A DNA stretch of 64,000 nt from Sycobia sp. Sy_11 (Eukaryota; Arthropoda; Insecta; Hymenoptera; Epichrysomallidae), in NCBI GenBank assembly GCA_018907035.1, contig JACCIC010000036.1, forward strand, positions 62,001 to 126,000, in the 5' to 3' direction. The translations under genes and the position numbers were made by a program. The notes under the pieces were generated by a model. That model made no database searches. It was not told where the DNA came from and was given only the letters and a program-made list of their open reading frames with translations. Below, one piece after another: positions 1 through 11,729 of the stretch; positions within the stretch are counted from its first letter, which is position 1, and every line of letters begins with the position of its first letter.

Positions 1-934
1 TTCAAAAATATTATGACGAAAAAGCTTCATCGCTTACAGTATGTAAATAGTGCTTTCAGTGATTTAGACGTGGAGATATTTATGTTAATGACAAAGAAAA
101 TTCTGGACAACCGAAAAAGTTTGAAAAGAGTGCATTGCAAGCATTACTGGACGAAAACTCAGCTCAAACGCAAAAAGAACTCGCACATCGGTTAGCAGTT
201 AGTGACAGAGCAAATGGCAAACGTTTACATGCGATGGGAAAGATTCATAAAGAAGGAAAATGGATGCCACACGATTTGACCATAAGTGCCGTTATGAATC
301 GATACAACATCGCGCTATCTTTGCTTGCTAGGCAAAAAAAGAAGAATTTTCTGTGGCGTATTGTAACTAGTAATGAAAAGTGGATCTGCTATGGCAATCC
401 TAAGCGCAAAAGTCATGGATGGTCCTAGGCCAACTGTCCACATCGACATCAAAACAGAACATCCGCAGCCAGAAGGTATTGTTCTGCATTTGGTGGGACC
501 AAAAGGATGTGCTGTACTAGGAGCTGCTAAAACCAAATGAAACCGTCACTACCGAGGTATACAAATGCCAACTGAATGATTTGCAACAGAAATTGACCGA
601 ACATAGATCTGCAATCGCAAGCAATAGGCGCAAAGTCGTTCTTTTGCATGACAACGCTCGGTCACATTTTGCAAAAGCCGTCAAAAACATCCTGTTGGAG
701 CTCAAATGTACGCATGCAGCGTACTCGCTAGACACAGTGCCTTCTGATTACCACCTATTCAGCTCGATGCAGCACAACCTCGTTGATACGCACTTCCGAC
801 ATGTTCAAGAAGTGCGAGAATATGTGGATGATTGGATCACCTTGATACTACCATCGTTCTTTCGCCATGGTATCGTTATATTGCCAGAAAGATGGGAAAA
901 AGTAGTAGAAAATGATGGAAAATATTTTTATTAA
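1..934 (+). pseudogene. Decayed mariner transposase (5' end cut by window)
   Basis: Three + strand frame segments (13-195, 135-428, 581-934) together resemble a mariner transposase. The middle segment has an LLDEN / AQTQ helix-turn-helix stretch and a WMPHDL linker. The last has HDNARSH, PSDYHLF and the C-terminal LPERWEKVV...YF signature ending at a TAA. The segments lie in different frames, so frameshifts have broken the gene. The second and third catalytic aspartates are still visible. The first would lie near VTSNEKW, where Asp is replaced by Asn. The N-terminus and left terminal repeat are outside or eroded. It is Mos1-like but clearly diverged from the two intact mariners in this window, so it is an older insertion. 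Confidence 0.85.
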
Positions 935-1185
935 GCTAACGCGTATTCATTTTCCATCATAAATGTCCTTTTTCCGTTAAAAACGGTCGAAAACTAAGTT
1001 CGACTCTTAATATAATATATTCTTGCTCTATTTTATTGTTATTCTGATGCTTAATATTTTAGTCAAAGTCCATTAGTATCATCTTATCTTGCTATAACTA
1101 ACTGTAGTTTTCAACTTTCATTTTTTTACTTTTTCGTAACATAGGTTATTTGCTATTGTATTCGAATAGTTGTAAAATAAATTTA
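935..1185. other. AT-rich spacer, mariner 3' flank to receptor A
   Basis: No coding signal is seen. It holds the degenerate downstream flank of the mariner relic and probably the promoter region of receptor gene A. No TATA box or other site could be fixed with confidence. Confidence 0.4.
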
Positions 1186-1330
1186 ATGTCCTTCAGCTTA
1201 TTATAAGGAACTCAGACATATGAAGTATGCATTATGTCAAGAACGTATCTGAATGGAGTCTAATGTTTGAAATATTTCTACCAGATCATTTCGTTAAAAG
1301 AAACCATTGCTTTTCATATTGTAACTATTT
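1186..1330 (+). pseudogene. Relic of exon 1 of IR75-type receptor A, two in-frame stops
   Basis: This stretch aligns in one frame with exon 1 of receptor B (59141-59279). An ATG at 1186 sits where B starts. Further on, RTYLNGV-stop-CLKYFYQ matches ETKLDPAFAVEYFFQ of B residue for residue in spacing, and SLKETIAFHIV matches NIKQIVIFACW. In this frame there are stops TAA at 1204-1206 and TAA at 1261-1263. The phase-1 donor of B (GCC G/gt) has no clean counterpart. The signal-peptide exon of receptor A is therefore broken in this sequence. The similarity is short and was aligned by eye, so a replacement 5' exon elsewhere is possible. Confidence 0.6.
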
Positions 1331-1477
1331 GTTTTCATTTCAATAGGAGAAGTATTCGAACATTTTATACCTTAGACATCAAAAATCTGAACAATACGTA
1401 TTACTTAATGAATTAAAAAGTTATAACTTTTTTCAGTTGATTTATGTTTATTTATAAATATGACATAAACTTTTCAG

Positions 1478-4400
1478 AGAGAATTGATGTCCTTAAAAAA
1501 ATAATGCAATTAGATATTAAAGTATCGTATTTACCGATACATTTTGTGGACACTGACGTGGCAGTATTTTTAAAAGTGAATTATTATAAACTCGGAATTT
1601 TCTTAGATCTAGATTGCCCGAACAGCAATAGCATTCTTTATCAAGTATAATAAATCAAATTAAATATTTAAATCTAAAAGAGAAAGAAAATTGACAAATT
1701 ATGATGAATTGATTATACTGATAATAATATGGCTTAATTTACCTTTAAAAAAATCTGCGTATGTCGACTATTATACGCCAAACCATTGATATAAAGAAAA
1801 TTTAATTTCTTTGTGTTATACGCTGAATATTGTACATATGAACTGAATACATACATATTGTGTGTATTATTGTTGTAAAATATGAAATGAATACATATTG
1901 TATATATGTACATTTGTTTAAAATCTTTTCAAAATTGTTTCGCTCTTTTAGATTTATAAATATCAAAGGTGTAATTATTATATTCTATTTCGTCGTATAT
2001 ATTGTTTTTAGTTTACTGCAAGTCATTTATCTTTTAACGAATCCTACTTTTGGTTATTATCAAAATCTGGCTCTGATGTGCCTTACGAAATTCTTGGATC
2101 GTTACCACTTAGCATAAATGCAGAACTGGTAGTTACATTAAAAAATGAAAAGGATTCGTTTATTCTTTACGATGTTTATAATCCAAGTTATAGACACGGC
2201 GGAAAATTGAACGTCACTTACATGGGACACTGGAACTCTGAGAAAGGCTTAAGTATTGAGTTGACTCAGTATAAATATAAACGACGAGGAAATTTATATG
2301 GAATGTACTTAAATTTTTCTATAGTGGTACGAGCGGTGAATTTGGCATTTAATACAATAAAAACTGAATACCATGATAGGTATTGAGAGATTACTGAATA
2401 AATATTCTTACAATTCAAACTTCTTTTTAGGTTGACTACCCTCCAAAATCTGTAAATATGGACACTTATCTTCTGACACCAATTGACAGGCATTTAGATA
2501 CAATGCATCGTTATAACTATGCCTTAACGCGCCAATTACGAGACTATTACAATTTCACGTAATAATCTATAGACCTAATAATGAAATTAATACTTTTCAT
2601 AAATGAAATAAAAATATATTATTTCTAGAATTAATTTATTACGTGGTACAACCTGGGGTTATAAAGTAAATGGAACATTTAATGGAATCTTAGGAGATAT
2701 GGTGAAAGGTATTGTAGACGTCGGAGCTACTCCATTTAGATTCAAAGCTGAAAGATTAGATGTAATGGAGTTTACAGTACAAGCCTGGATATCCAGGTAA
2801 TTTATTCTTGTATAATAATTAGATTTTCCATAAATTTATATATCGGTAAGTTAATGATCTGTATAATGCAAAGTGTTACATGCATACCAGTCAAAAAAGG
2901 ATTAAAAAAAATTATTTTTAACGTTATATATGATGAAAAATCTGGAACAAACAAAGTCAGGATAGAATGTATAATAATATATTTTGTTTATTACTTTCTT
3001 ATTTAAAATTATTTTAGCATAAATCAAATAGAGAAATTGTCAAATCTTGCTAAATATTACTATTTTTTTCTATAAATATTTGTTTTAATATTACTTGGAA
3101 AATTTTAATTAAAAATATGTGAGTAACACTTTTAGCTTAGTTTGCTAAATATAATAATATAGAAATTGCCCAACTAAATAAATGTTACTTGATAGAAGGA
3201 AAAGGTTTTTTGAGGAGTTACAAAATTGGATTCGTTGATTCGATTACAAAATCATATCGAAATTTGATTAAGTTTTATTATCAATTACAATAGCCCTACG
3301 ATTGTCCTACGTCATCCGAAGAAAAATGAGTTGAGCAATCAGTTCTTCAAACCTTTCTCACGTGAAATTTGGTTGTTAACCACAGTAGTAGCTTTTATTA
3401 ATTGGTTTCTCCTCTACCTAACAGTCAAAATTGAGCAACATTATGACCAAAAAGAACCTGTTATACCAATCGATACTATTCCTGCATCTGAATCTGCTTT
3501 AATAACAACAGCAGCGTTATGTCAGCAAGGTGGGTGATATTGAGGTAATAATAGTATCAGTTGTAACAATTCAATCAAATTTAATCTCAGGTTTGAGCGA
3601 TGGTCCAAGACTTTGTTCCGGGCGTACCGTTTTTATTTCATTGTTTCTTTGGGCCCTGATGCTTTACCAGTTTTATTCAGCCAGTATTGTTGGCTCTCTT
3701 TTGGCTGTACCTCCGAGGTTTATAACAACTCCAGAAGCATTACTTGAAAGTTCACTAGGTTTGGGTGCTGAGGATATCGCATATAACTATGATTATTTTG
3801 CTGTAAGTCTCATATTATAATTGTGGCGTTTAAAAGTGAACATTAAAAACATTTATTAAAGTTTTTAAGCTCAATATTTAAGATAGATAAAATATTTATT
3901 AATTTACTTCAGGACAGTCTTCATAAGTACAATTTTTAATTTTTAAATTATTTTGGAAGTAAAATCGAAGTTAGAAAACAATATTGAGCTTAAAAAATCT
4001 TGATTTATTTCATTAATCAATTATTTTGACATATTTCCAGTCGTAGAAGATTAATGTACAATAGAAAGAAAAGATCTTTTTTATATTAATAAGTTCTGAA
4101 AAATTTTACTTATCTTAAAAATCTAACAATTATTCTATTGTGCTTTTATCTTAAATTTTATTCTATTAATTATTTCTATTAATTTTTTTATTATTTATCA
4201 AGAATTTACATTTTTTTAAATTTTAAAAATGAAATTAAAAAAATTTTTTTTAATTTAAAAGTTAAACTAAAAGTCATGTAGAATATTTTTAACAGACAGA
4301 TCCAAAACCTGTTGTTGGTAAGTTGAATCGTCAAAAAATAATGCCAAATAAACATCGTAAGAAAGCTCAGTACTTTACTGCAGAAGAAGGATTAAAGAAG

Positions 4401-7400
4401 GTTCAACAAGGTGGATTTGCCTTTCAAGTAGATGTTGCTACAGCGTACAAAATCATAGAGGTTTAGATTTTATGTTACAGCACTCACTAAAATTTTTGAA
4501 ACAGGCTTATAATTGTTTAGGAAAGCATTAAGTTTTAAAAAAAAATATTTTGACACTTACAGTCAAGTTATCTAATCTTAAATTAGCCATTCACTCAGAA
4601 ATTAGCATTCACTTAGAAAAAGTTAATTGGTATTTTGATCATTGATTCGAAAAAGAATCATTTAATAATATACATATGCTGCATTTATATATTCAACGTA
4701 AGATCTATTCGTACTGAAAACTATCTTTTCATAGTATTTTATATAGTATTTGAGAACGTTTTAACACATTTGAGCAAGCATCAACTTGCTGCAATACCAT
4801 ATCTTATCTAAATTGTATTATATCAATTATAATTCATTCATAGCTCAACAATATCCAATGTGGTCGCTAGCATGCTCAATTATCATTTCCCTTCCTTATT
4901 CGTCATTCAGGTAATACTTCATCAACCAACAAACACATTTTACACATTCTTCTAGCACTTCATACGGAGCTCAATATCCTTAATTTTACATTATTCACAA
5001 TGTATTCATTTTAAAAAATCTTGAAATAATTAACAGGAATCTATATCAAGCTATTATTATAATTATTCACTTTCAAAGTATTCAATTGCCTTGATTGGTA
5101 TGGATTTCCAAACTAAGTTGACAAATATTAGATCATAGAATTCAGCTTCACTAAAATATAATAACTTACAACAGTACTCTTTTTAACTTTAACATAATAA
5201 AGTAAGCTTTTGTACAATATACTTTATCTTGTCCAAATACCTATGTATTGGATTGAATTGCAATTACAAAGATCATTCTTACAATTCAATAATTGTGTAA
5301 GAAAAATAGCATATAATTAGAATGATAAATATATTGTCATAGATAAATATGTTGTCATCGCTCGTTTTGTCTATCGAAATGAAATCGGCCTCTGAGCCAC
5401 CTTAATTGCTATCAATAGACTCGCTGGAACTGTTGGAATTACCTTGAAAATTTTCCTCTTGATTGCAATTACTGTAGTTTAAGAATTCCACCCCCAAACT
5501 CTGAAGCATCGTCCTTTTTAAGAATGTAAGTGAAATACATATCTCGACTTATCTTTATTTGATCTATTATGTTTATTAAAAAAACACTGAATTTAACTAA
5601 ATGGAAATTGCTATCAGGTATGTGAATAAGTCTTTCCCGTTTTTTTCAAATTTTGAGCCTTTATTGTGAAAAAATGGTTACAAATGAATTATTGAAAGTA
5701 TTGGCCATCGCTAGCTACAACTTTTTCCCATCTTTCTGGCAACATACGAATCCCGTTGCGAAAAAATTCGACCGGTTTGGCCTCTATCCAGTCATCCACC
5801 CATTTTTTGGCTTTCTCGTAGGAATGGAAGTGCTGGTCAGCCAGGCCATGCGTCATCGATCTGAAGAGATGGTAATCAGACGGAGCAACGTCTGGACTAT
5901 ACGGCGGGTGGGGTAGGACTTCCCATTTGAGCGTTTCTAAGTATGTTTTCACCGGCGGTGCAACATGTGGGCGAGCATTGTCATGTTGCAAAATAACTTT
6001 GTCGTGCCTGTCGGAGTATTGTGGCCGTTTTTCTCGCAGTGCGCGGCTCAAACGCATCAATTGTCGTCGATAGACCTCGCCTGTGATCCTTTCATACGGT
6101 TTCAGAAGCTCATAGTAAACCACACCTAGCTGGTCCCACCATATACAGAGCATGAGCTTGGCGCCATGAATATTTGGCTTGGCCGTCGATGATGATGCAT
6201 GGCCGGGTAGTCCCCATGATTTTCTTCGCTTCGGATTATCGTAACGTATCCACTTTTCATCGCCAGTCACGATACGATGCAGAAAACCCTTTCTTTTATG
6301 TCGCTGAAGCAGCTGTTCGCAAGTGAAAAAACGCCGTTCGACGTCTCTCAGCTTCAGTTCGTACGGCACCCAATTTCCTTGCTTTTGGATCATTCCCATG
6401 GCTTTCAAACGCTTGGAAATGGTTGTTCGGTCAACTCCCAATGCTTCAGCAAGTTCTTCTTGCGTTTGACAAGAATCTTCATCAAGCAAAGTCGCCAATT
6501 CTCGATCTTCAAAGATTTGCGGCCGCCCGGAACGCTCCTTGTCTTCCACGTCGAAATCACCGCTTTTGAAGCGTCGAAACCATCTGCGAACACTTGAATC
6601 ATCGACACAACCTTCTCCATAAGCCTCCTGAAGCAATCGATGCGTCTCGGCAGCAGATTTCTTCAAATTGAACCAATAAAGTGAAACTTCCCGCAAATGA
6701 CGTCGACTCGGCTCAAATTTCGACATTTTCATGATATCAAAAATTTATGATGCGAAAAAATTTTAACTAATGTGTTAGTATGGAATTGTTGACATATGAA
6801 TAAGCTTTGATTATGACATATGTAACCATTGAATACTCGCACAGTATTGGTGGCGCCATCTCTTACAAAAAACGGGAAAGACTTATTCACACTCCTAATA
6901 TATTTTATCTGTCTGGATTCCTTGGGTGGAAAGAGAATATCAATAAAAATGAAATTCGGACATTCTGAAAAATCATAAGCTTATAACCTTTTCTATTCCT
7001 AAATAACCTTTCCTTTCCGAGCAGATAGAAATTATGAAACTGTATATGTGTGTGCTAGTGTATGTGCATTGTTGCTCTACTTTAACAATTTCTGAGTCTT
7101 AATAGAAGTCCTGATCAGATAAATTGACTAAACATTTGAAACGTTGTTATCTCATTGAGTTATAGGAGTGTTCTAGATTTTTCGCAGATACTATCTAGTC
7201 AAATAAATGAAGTAAATATTATTTTCTTAATTTAATACACATTATAGGATACTTTCAATGCGGATGAAATATGTGATCTTCAAGAAATTCGATTAGTTGG
7301 TTCCCAAGATACTGCAACAGGAACAGCAAAGCATTCTCCATTTAAAAAAATGGTTACTTATGGGTATATCTTTTGTTTAAAATAAATGTTCATTTATTTA

Positions 7401-7817
7401 TTTCTGTACGGCATTTGCTACATTTTTTCAGAAATTTATATAGTTATATTTATACAAAGTAATTATGTAGTTATATTTATATAAATCTTTCAGTATAATA
7501 ATAATTGAAGATTTTACGATATTCACTAAATTTTAGTTTTAAGTTAACTATTTATTTTTTACAGATTAAGACAAATAGTAGAACGTGGTTTAGCTAAACG
7601 TCTTCGTACTATCTGGCACCATCGACGACCAGAATGTCCAGAAGGTCACAGTTCCTTACCAACGCCAGTAGCACTGCAAGAATTCAGTCCACTTTTGTTC
7701 ATGTTTGCGTCGGGAATAGCTATTGCTATATTTGTTATGCTAACAGAAAATTTAATTCACAAATATTGGAAAAATTTCTGGCCCAAACGGAACCAAATTA
7801 CCTCATATTTTAAGTAG
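1478..7817 (+). CDS. Ionotropic receptor, IR75-like (gene A), exons 2-10
   Basis: This is a divergent ionotropic glutamate receptor of the chemosensory IR75 group, a ligand-gated cation channel expected in olfactory neuron membranes (family knowledge; ligands often acids or amines). Exons by reading GT/AG sites: 1478-1644, 2012-2326, 2431-2558, 2629-2796, 3294-3529, 3591-3802, 4296-4460, 7248-7363, 7565-7817 (TAG). Phases join without a break and give about 585 residues. The S1 half of the ligand-binding domain includes NGTFNGILGDM and an Arg in AERLD at the place of the ligand-contacting Arg. M1 is EIWLLTTVVAFINWFLLYL, the pore/M2 lies around FLWALMLYQFYSASIVGSLL, S2 is in exons 8-9, and M3 is LLFMFASGIAIAIFVML. 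Exon 2 begins in phase 1 and needs an upstream exon, but the homologous exon 1 is broken. The gene may be a pseudogene or use another start. A mariner sits in the intron 4461-7247. Confidence 0.85.
5614..6898 (-). mobile_element. Full-length mariner element, copy 1
   Basis: The 1285-bp element is flanked by TA target duplications (5612-5613 and 6899-6900). Its terminal inverted repeats share GTGAATAAGTCTTTCCCG followed by a T run; one end begins TCAGGTAT and the other TTAGGAGT. It lies antisense in an intron of receptor A. The ends, spacing and ORF match copy 2 at 12908-14195 almost exactly, including the small differences between the two ends, so both copies came from one recently active source. 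Confidence 0.95.
5689..6726 (-). CDS. Mariner transposase, intact (copy 1)
   Basis: This is a cut-and-paste transposase that binds its terminal repeats and inserts at TA. An uninterrupted frame of 345 residues starts at MSKFEPS. An ATG two codons earlier is also open, but copy 2 has GTG there and 345 is the usual Mos1-type length. The N-terminal paired helix-turn-helix region runs to about residue 110, followed by the WVPYELK linker at about 119-125. The catalytic triad is D156 (TGDEKW), D249 (HDNARPH) and D284 (PSDYHLF), a D,D34D spacing. The C-terminus carries LPERWEKVV. All hallmarks of an active enzyme are present; activity itself is inference. Best placed near the mauritiana (Mos1) subfamily. 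Confidence 0.95.
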   Translation of the reverse strand: MSKFEPSRRHLREVSLYWFNLKKSAAETHRLLQEAYGEGCVDDSSVRRWFRRFKSGDFDVEDKERSGRPQIFEDRELATLLDEDSCQTQEELAEALGVDRTTISKRLKAMGMIQKQGNWVPYELKLRDVERRFFTCEQLLQRHKRKGFLHRIVTGDEKWIRYDNPKRRKSWGLPGHASSSTAKPNIHGAKLMLCIWWDQLGVVYYELLKPYERITGEVYRRQLMRLSRALREKRPQYSDRHDKVILQHDNARPHVAPPVKTYLETLKWEVLPHPPYSPDVAPSDYHLFRSMTHGLADQHFHSYEKAKKWVDDWIEAKPVEFFRNGIRMLPERWEKVVASDGQYFQ

Positions 7818-8640
7818 TAGTAAATTAGCAATATCTATTTCTAATACTGCTTTGTCATATTGAAATATGGACAATTGACGTGCTTTACTGTCTAATATAA
7901 TTATCAATTCTAGTAGATAAATTTTATATAAACATTCTATGATAACGCTTTAATAATAAAAGAATGAGTCAGATGATAATGTTTTCTATATAATAATTCA
8001 TTCAAACATGATTCCTTTATTACACAGAATATAGTATTTACTTAAGTAAATACATAATTAAAAGTAATTAAAATAGTTAGATCAAAATGTCAGACGATAA
8101 GCTAAATGAAACAATATATCTTTGAAACCAAATTTAAAAATTTTCCTTAACATTAAAGAACTAGTTTATTATAGCATTAATTATGAACAGGTATGGTGCA
8201 TAACGTGTTAATTTCGTTACATTATAGAACTTATTTTATTAATGTCCTAAACAGAGATTTCAGTCTCAAGATCATATTTTCAGTAAATTAAACTTCTTTG
8301 TTTGAGAATTTCTGGAAAAAGATGGGAGGAAAATGAAGGTGGAAGAAAAACATGAAAACTTTCAATTTAATGACCAGTGACGTGTAGATGTCAGATGTAA
8401 TGTCGATAAGGTAGAAGTTAGTAGAAGATATTGAAGAAAACGATAAATCAGTCCGAACGGATTTATTATGAGATGAAAGAAAAGTGAATCACGAGATTAA
8501 CGGTGATTAATTATAAGGTAATATTAGCTGGGCTTCACTCGAGATAATAATTTAACCGATTTATTAAACAGTTTAATAATATCTATGTAAAACATAAAAC
8601 TAAGTATAAATCTATATTCACATAAATAATTTTACTTTAA
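7818..8640. other. Intergenic, AT-rich; part of a dispersed repeat at its end
   Basis: This is the 3' flank of receptor A; AATAAA-like hexamers occur near 7955 and could serve polyadenylation. No ORF of note is seen. Positions 8535-8640 resemble 42560-42660 (shared GATAATAAT and TTTATTAAACAGTT stretches followed by AATATCTA), which indicates a dispersed repeat of unknown type. Confidence 0.4.
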
Positions 8641-9061
8641 AAAGTATTGTTATATGCCGACGCATAGACTGCCTAGAGTCTTGCGTGCGCGCTTTCGCTG
8701 GAATGCGGAAAGCATTCCCGAACCCCCCTCTCTCCGCCGCGGCGATTCCGGGCGAATCAGCGCTTGCGACCACCAGCGGAGCCTTACAGTGCCACCGGAG
8801 TCGCAAGCGTAGTAGAAATAAAAGAGAGGGTTTTCGGGATGGAAAGGGAAAAAGGGAGCGGGAGAGATTGAGATCCGGACCGCCCGGGATCTCCGACGGC
8901 CCATCCAAAGAGAAATAAATAGATTTAACCTTCATCCAACGCCTTGATTTTTAAAACCCATCCCAGGCTCCATAACACCGGAACAGCGGAGCTCCCCCGC
9001 ACCGCACACAGCTCCAACAAGAGAGTGGACTAGCGCCGCCGAGCGCCGCCGCACTAGTAGT

Positions 9062-9063
<2 letters not shown>

Positions 9064-9096
<33 letters not shown>

Positions 9097-9130
9097 TTGC
9101 TGCGCCACCGCACGCCGCCGAACCAATAGT

Positions 9131-9173
<43 letters not shown>
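9064..9173. repeat. Two (GA)n microsatellites in a duplicated GC-rich unit
   Basis: (GA)n runs lie at 9064-9093 and 9133-9173. Each is preceded by a CGCCGCCG... stretch and followed by GGGA, so the whole unit looks duplicated. Long antisense Leu/Ser-rich frames across it are artefacts of the GA repeat. Confidence 0.9.
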
Positions 9174-9177
<4 letters not shown>

Positions 9178-9404
9178 GGATCTGCAACGCCGCCGCGCGC
9201 CGCCGCTCCAATAACAGCTGAGCAGGCAGCCCCAGCCGCGCACTCCCGCGCGCGTTAACCGAGCCGCCGCCGCCGTCGCAGCTGGTCAAGTGCAAGACCG
9301 GCGTAGGTCAGTATAGCTTGGGCCTTCGGTCCAAGCTGACCTTACCCCATCCCCCTTCCCTCCTTCCCCGGTGGCCTGTACCTCATCGGTCCTTTTCAGG
9401 ACTG

Positions 9405-9636
9405 TCTCGTGCGTAGGAGACGAGGTGAGCCACACACTCCTCCTTCTCCCAACCCACCAGCGGGTGGTGTCCCGCCCCGAAGGCCCTTCTCCGGACCGTC
9501 CAGTCGTAAGGGACAGGGCGAGCCACCCATCTCCCCCCTCTTCCTCCCCCCTCCCACCAGCGGGTGGTGTCTCGCCCATAGGCCCTTCTCAGGGCGGTCC
9601 TGTTCGTAGGGGACAAGGCGAGCCACCCACTCCCCC
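9405..9636. repeat. About 98-bp tandem repeat, roughly three units
   Basis: The unit core CGTAGGAGACGAGGTGAGCC recurs with variation at about 9409, 9506 and 9605. Each core is followed by CCACnCnCTCC; in the first two units CCACCAGCGGGTGGTGTC (itself a hairpin, CCACC...GGTGG) comes next. The same core appears once more at about 14318-14345, at the 3' end of the R1-clade element. Confidence 0.8.
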
Positions 9637-9649
9637 CTAGACCTCCCGT

Positions 9650-10000
9650 CCACGGGCAGCGTCTTGGTCCGATCCGGAAACCCGGATCAGACGGACGTTG
9701 TTCACGGTGTAGTCTCCGGGTAGGGCACCCCTCCGAAAGGAGTTACGGGCATGGCGCCCAGTAGCTCCTATTAGGATCCGTGCCCAAGGCCTCCGGAGAC
9801 CAACCGACGCGACGGGACAGGGCGATCCTTCCCTAGCCCCCCACCCACGGGCTCGTCCGTGTCCGATCCGGATATCCGGATCAGACCAATACTCCCGACG
9901 GTGCGGACTCCGGGCAGGGAATCTCTCTGAAAGGAGTTACGGGTGGATACCCAGTAGCTCCGACTAAGAGCGGTGACCAAGGCTTCCGGAAACCCGCCGG
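9650..10000. repeat. About 200-bp direct repeat, two units
   Basis: Two units share in order CACGGGC, GTCCGATCCGGA, CCGGATCAGAC, ACTCCGGG / CTCCGGG, AAAGGAGTTACGGG, CCCAGTAGCTCC, ACCAAGGC / CCCAAGGC and TCCGGA. The first spans about 9650-9800 and the second about 9840-9995. GATCCGGAnnnCCGGATC forms a perfect hairpin in each unit. Confidence 0.75.
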
Positions 10001-10339
10001 CGTGTCGAGAGACGCGCCTGGCGATTGTCGGAGGACGAGTCCTTCGGGGGGCACTCTCCGGGGTCCGTGTCCTTGCCTCCTTTCCCCTCCCTACGAGCCG
10101 GCGGTCGTATCCGGTTTCAGGGATCGGGGTCGAAGCCGCTCCGGCCTTAAAGGAGCCGACTATGGGGCCACTGGCACCATTTCATCTTCATCCAGGAAGG
10201 AAGGATGACGCCAGCCTGCTCTAGCCCGGAAAATCGGACGAGACGGCCTCGCCACAGGTCTAGGATGAAAAACGATTGACAGCGCGCAAGGGAGGAACAC
10301 ACGACGCCATCGAAATAGACGGACAGCGCCGGAGGAAGT

Positions 10340-10697
10340 CAAGGAAGACTTCTGGGAGATAGATCTAGATCTGCCAGATCTAGACCTCTCAGAGGCCACC
10401 TCGGAGGACGAGGGACCACCGAAGGCCGTACGGAGCGCGGTGGTGATCCCGACCGCTCCAGAGGTCCTCGACGTGCGGGGCGAGATCGGCATCCACCGTC
10501 CTACTCGGCCGTCGCTCGTCGTCGTCCCTCCTCGGCCTCCCCTGGCGGAACTTCCGGGGGCCCCGGCCACCTTCAGACTCCCCGACCGAAGTCTCTCTTC
10601 AATCCGGTGGCGTCTGAAGGGGAAGGGCTTCCCTACGGCCCCGCGCATCGGCCTAGTTGGGGAAGTAGTCCCACATCGCAACCGAAGCGCAAGCTGA
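10340..10697 (+). other. Unidentified Pro/Arg-rich open frame
   Basis: An open + strand frame reads acidic at its start (EIDLDLPDLDLSEATSEDE) and becomes Pro/Arg-rich before a TGA. The acidic stretch looks more like protein than chance GC-rich frames do. No start codon or known domain was recognised; an antisense frame of similar length is also open. It could be the N-terminal part of a retrotransposon gag. Low confidence. Confidence 0.25.
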
Positions 10698-10784
10698 AGA
10701 CGGGAAGCATGCACGCTCCGTCCGCCTCCGTTCGTCTCGCCTTACCGGACCCCTCCCCGGTACATTCCCCCTTATAACAGTATT

Positions 10785-11672
10785 ATATCAGATTTCGCTT
10801 CAGAATTATGCTATTTTTCAATTTCTTGCTTCATTATCAGATGACACCAGTAACTAATATTCGCAGTATCTAATTTGAAATTCGAAAATATTAGGATGAT
10901 AGAATACGCTTTATTTTTATACATTAGTATAAAGATAACGTTGTAGAAATTCTTTTCAATTTTTCGAACAGGGTCCAAAAATATAAAAAACCTTTCTTGC
11001 ACATTTTCGTCTATATACATCCTAAAGATCACGTCTACCTCTTTAAAATGCAATAATGTTATGCGAGAATTTATTTACGGATAAAAGCCTAGGCTCTAAT
11101 ATATCGAGAATCAATTTTCTCAATGATCACTCTCAAACGTCTTTAGAGATCTCTAAATATCAATCCATAGCAAGTTCCGCTAGGTGAAACTCATATCATA
11201 TTCGATAAAATACATATTATTCATCTAATGTATAGAAATTAAATTTTAGATATTAGAAACTATATATTTTACAGAATTATACCTAAAAAGGTATATTTTC
11301 ATTTTAATTTGTGAAAGTATTTGTATCTTTGATACAAGGCGAATTCATCCATTTAGATTGAATTGCCAGATTTTTGTTATTTCAATAATTTACAAAAGAT
11401 GGTTCGGGAAAGGTATAAATGATTCTAAAAAAAGAAGGAAATAAAAAAATATTCCATTTTAAGCCAAAAATAAAATTATTATTAAGTTCGGATGATGAAA
11501 TGCTCGACAGGGTATAAAAACCTCACCAATACTTATTTATACAAACTTCCAAGTTGTACGCGCAGAAATCCAATTATTATTAACAAAAAATGGGTGACCG
11601 CGACTTAACATCTTAAAACTACAACAGAATAAATACTACACAACCGATACGAGGCAGGTTAAATATTTTATA

Positions 11673-11677
<5 letters not shown>
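10785..11677. other. Intergenic AT-rich stretch
   Basis: No gene, RNA or recognisable element is seen. The only - strand frame (10811-11053) has no supporting features. Confidence 0.4.

Positions 11678-11721
<44 letters not shown>
11678..11721. repeat. (TA)n microsatellite
   Basis: Uninterrupted TA dinucleotide run of about 44 bp. Confidence 0.95.
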
Positions 11722-11723
<2 letters not shown>

Positions 11724-11729
11724 AAATCG

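Larger units (their letters stand above)
8649..10778. mobile_element. GC-rich tandem-repeat block with element-like ends
   Basis: A 2130-bp GC-rich island stands in AT-rich DNA. Its edges are AGTATT/GTTATA at 8643-8654 and TATAAC/AGTATT at 10773-10784: a 6-bp direct repeat outside a 6-bp inverted repeat, as expected of a transposed unit. Inside are two (GA)n tracts, about three copies of a 98-bp unit, two copies of a 200-bp unit and a Pro/Arg-rich open frame near 10340-10697. No transposase, reverse transcriptase or zinc knuckle was recognised. It may be a non-autonomous element or the 5' part of a retrotransposon; the strand is unclear. Confidence 0.5.

Noticed and set aside
1860..2117. 85-residue + frame overlapping receptor A exon 3
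   Set aside because: The phase-correct exon 3 (2012-2326) lies in another frame and matches receptor B; this frame is a shadow.
5653..6620. + and - frames of 71-106 residues inside mariner copy 1 (and the same at 13186-14153)
   Set aside because: Shadows of the transposase frame; identical shadows occur in both copies for that reason.
8932..9295. - strand frames of about 100 residues rich in Leu/Ser
   Set aside because: They are translations of the (GA)n tracts and GC-rich repeats, with no independent support.
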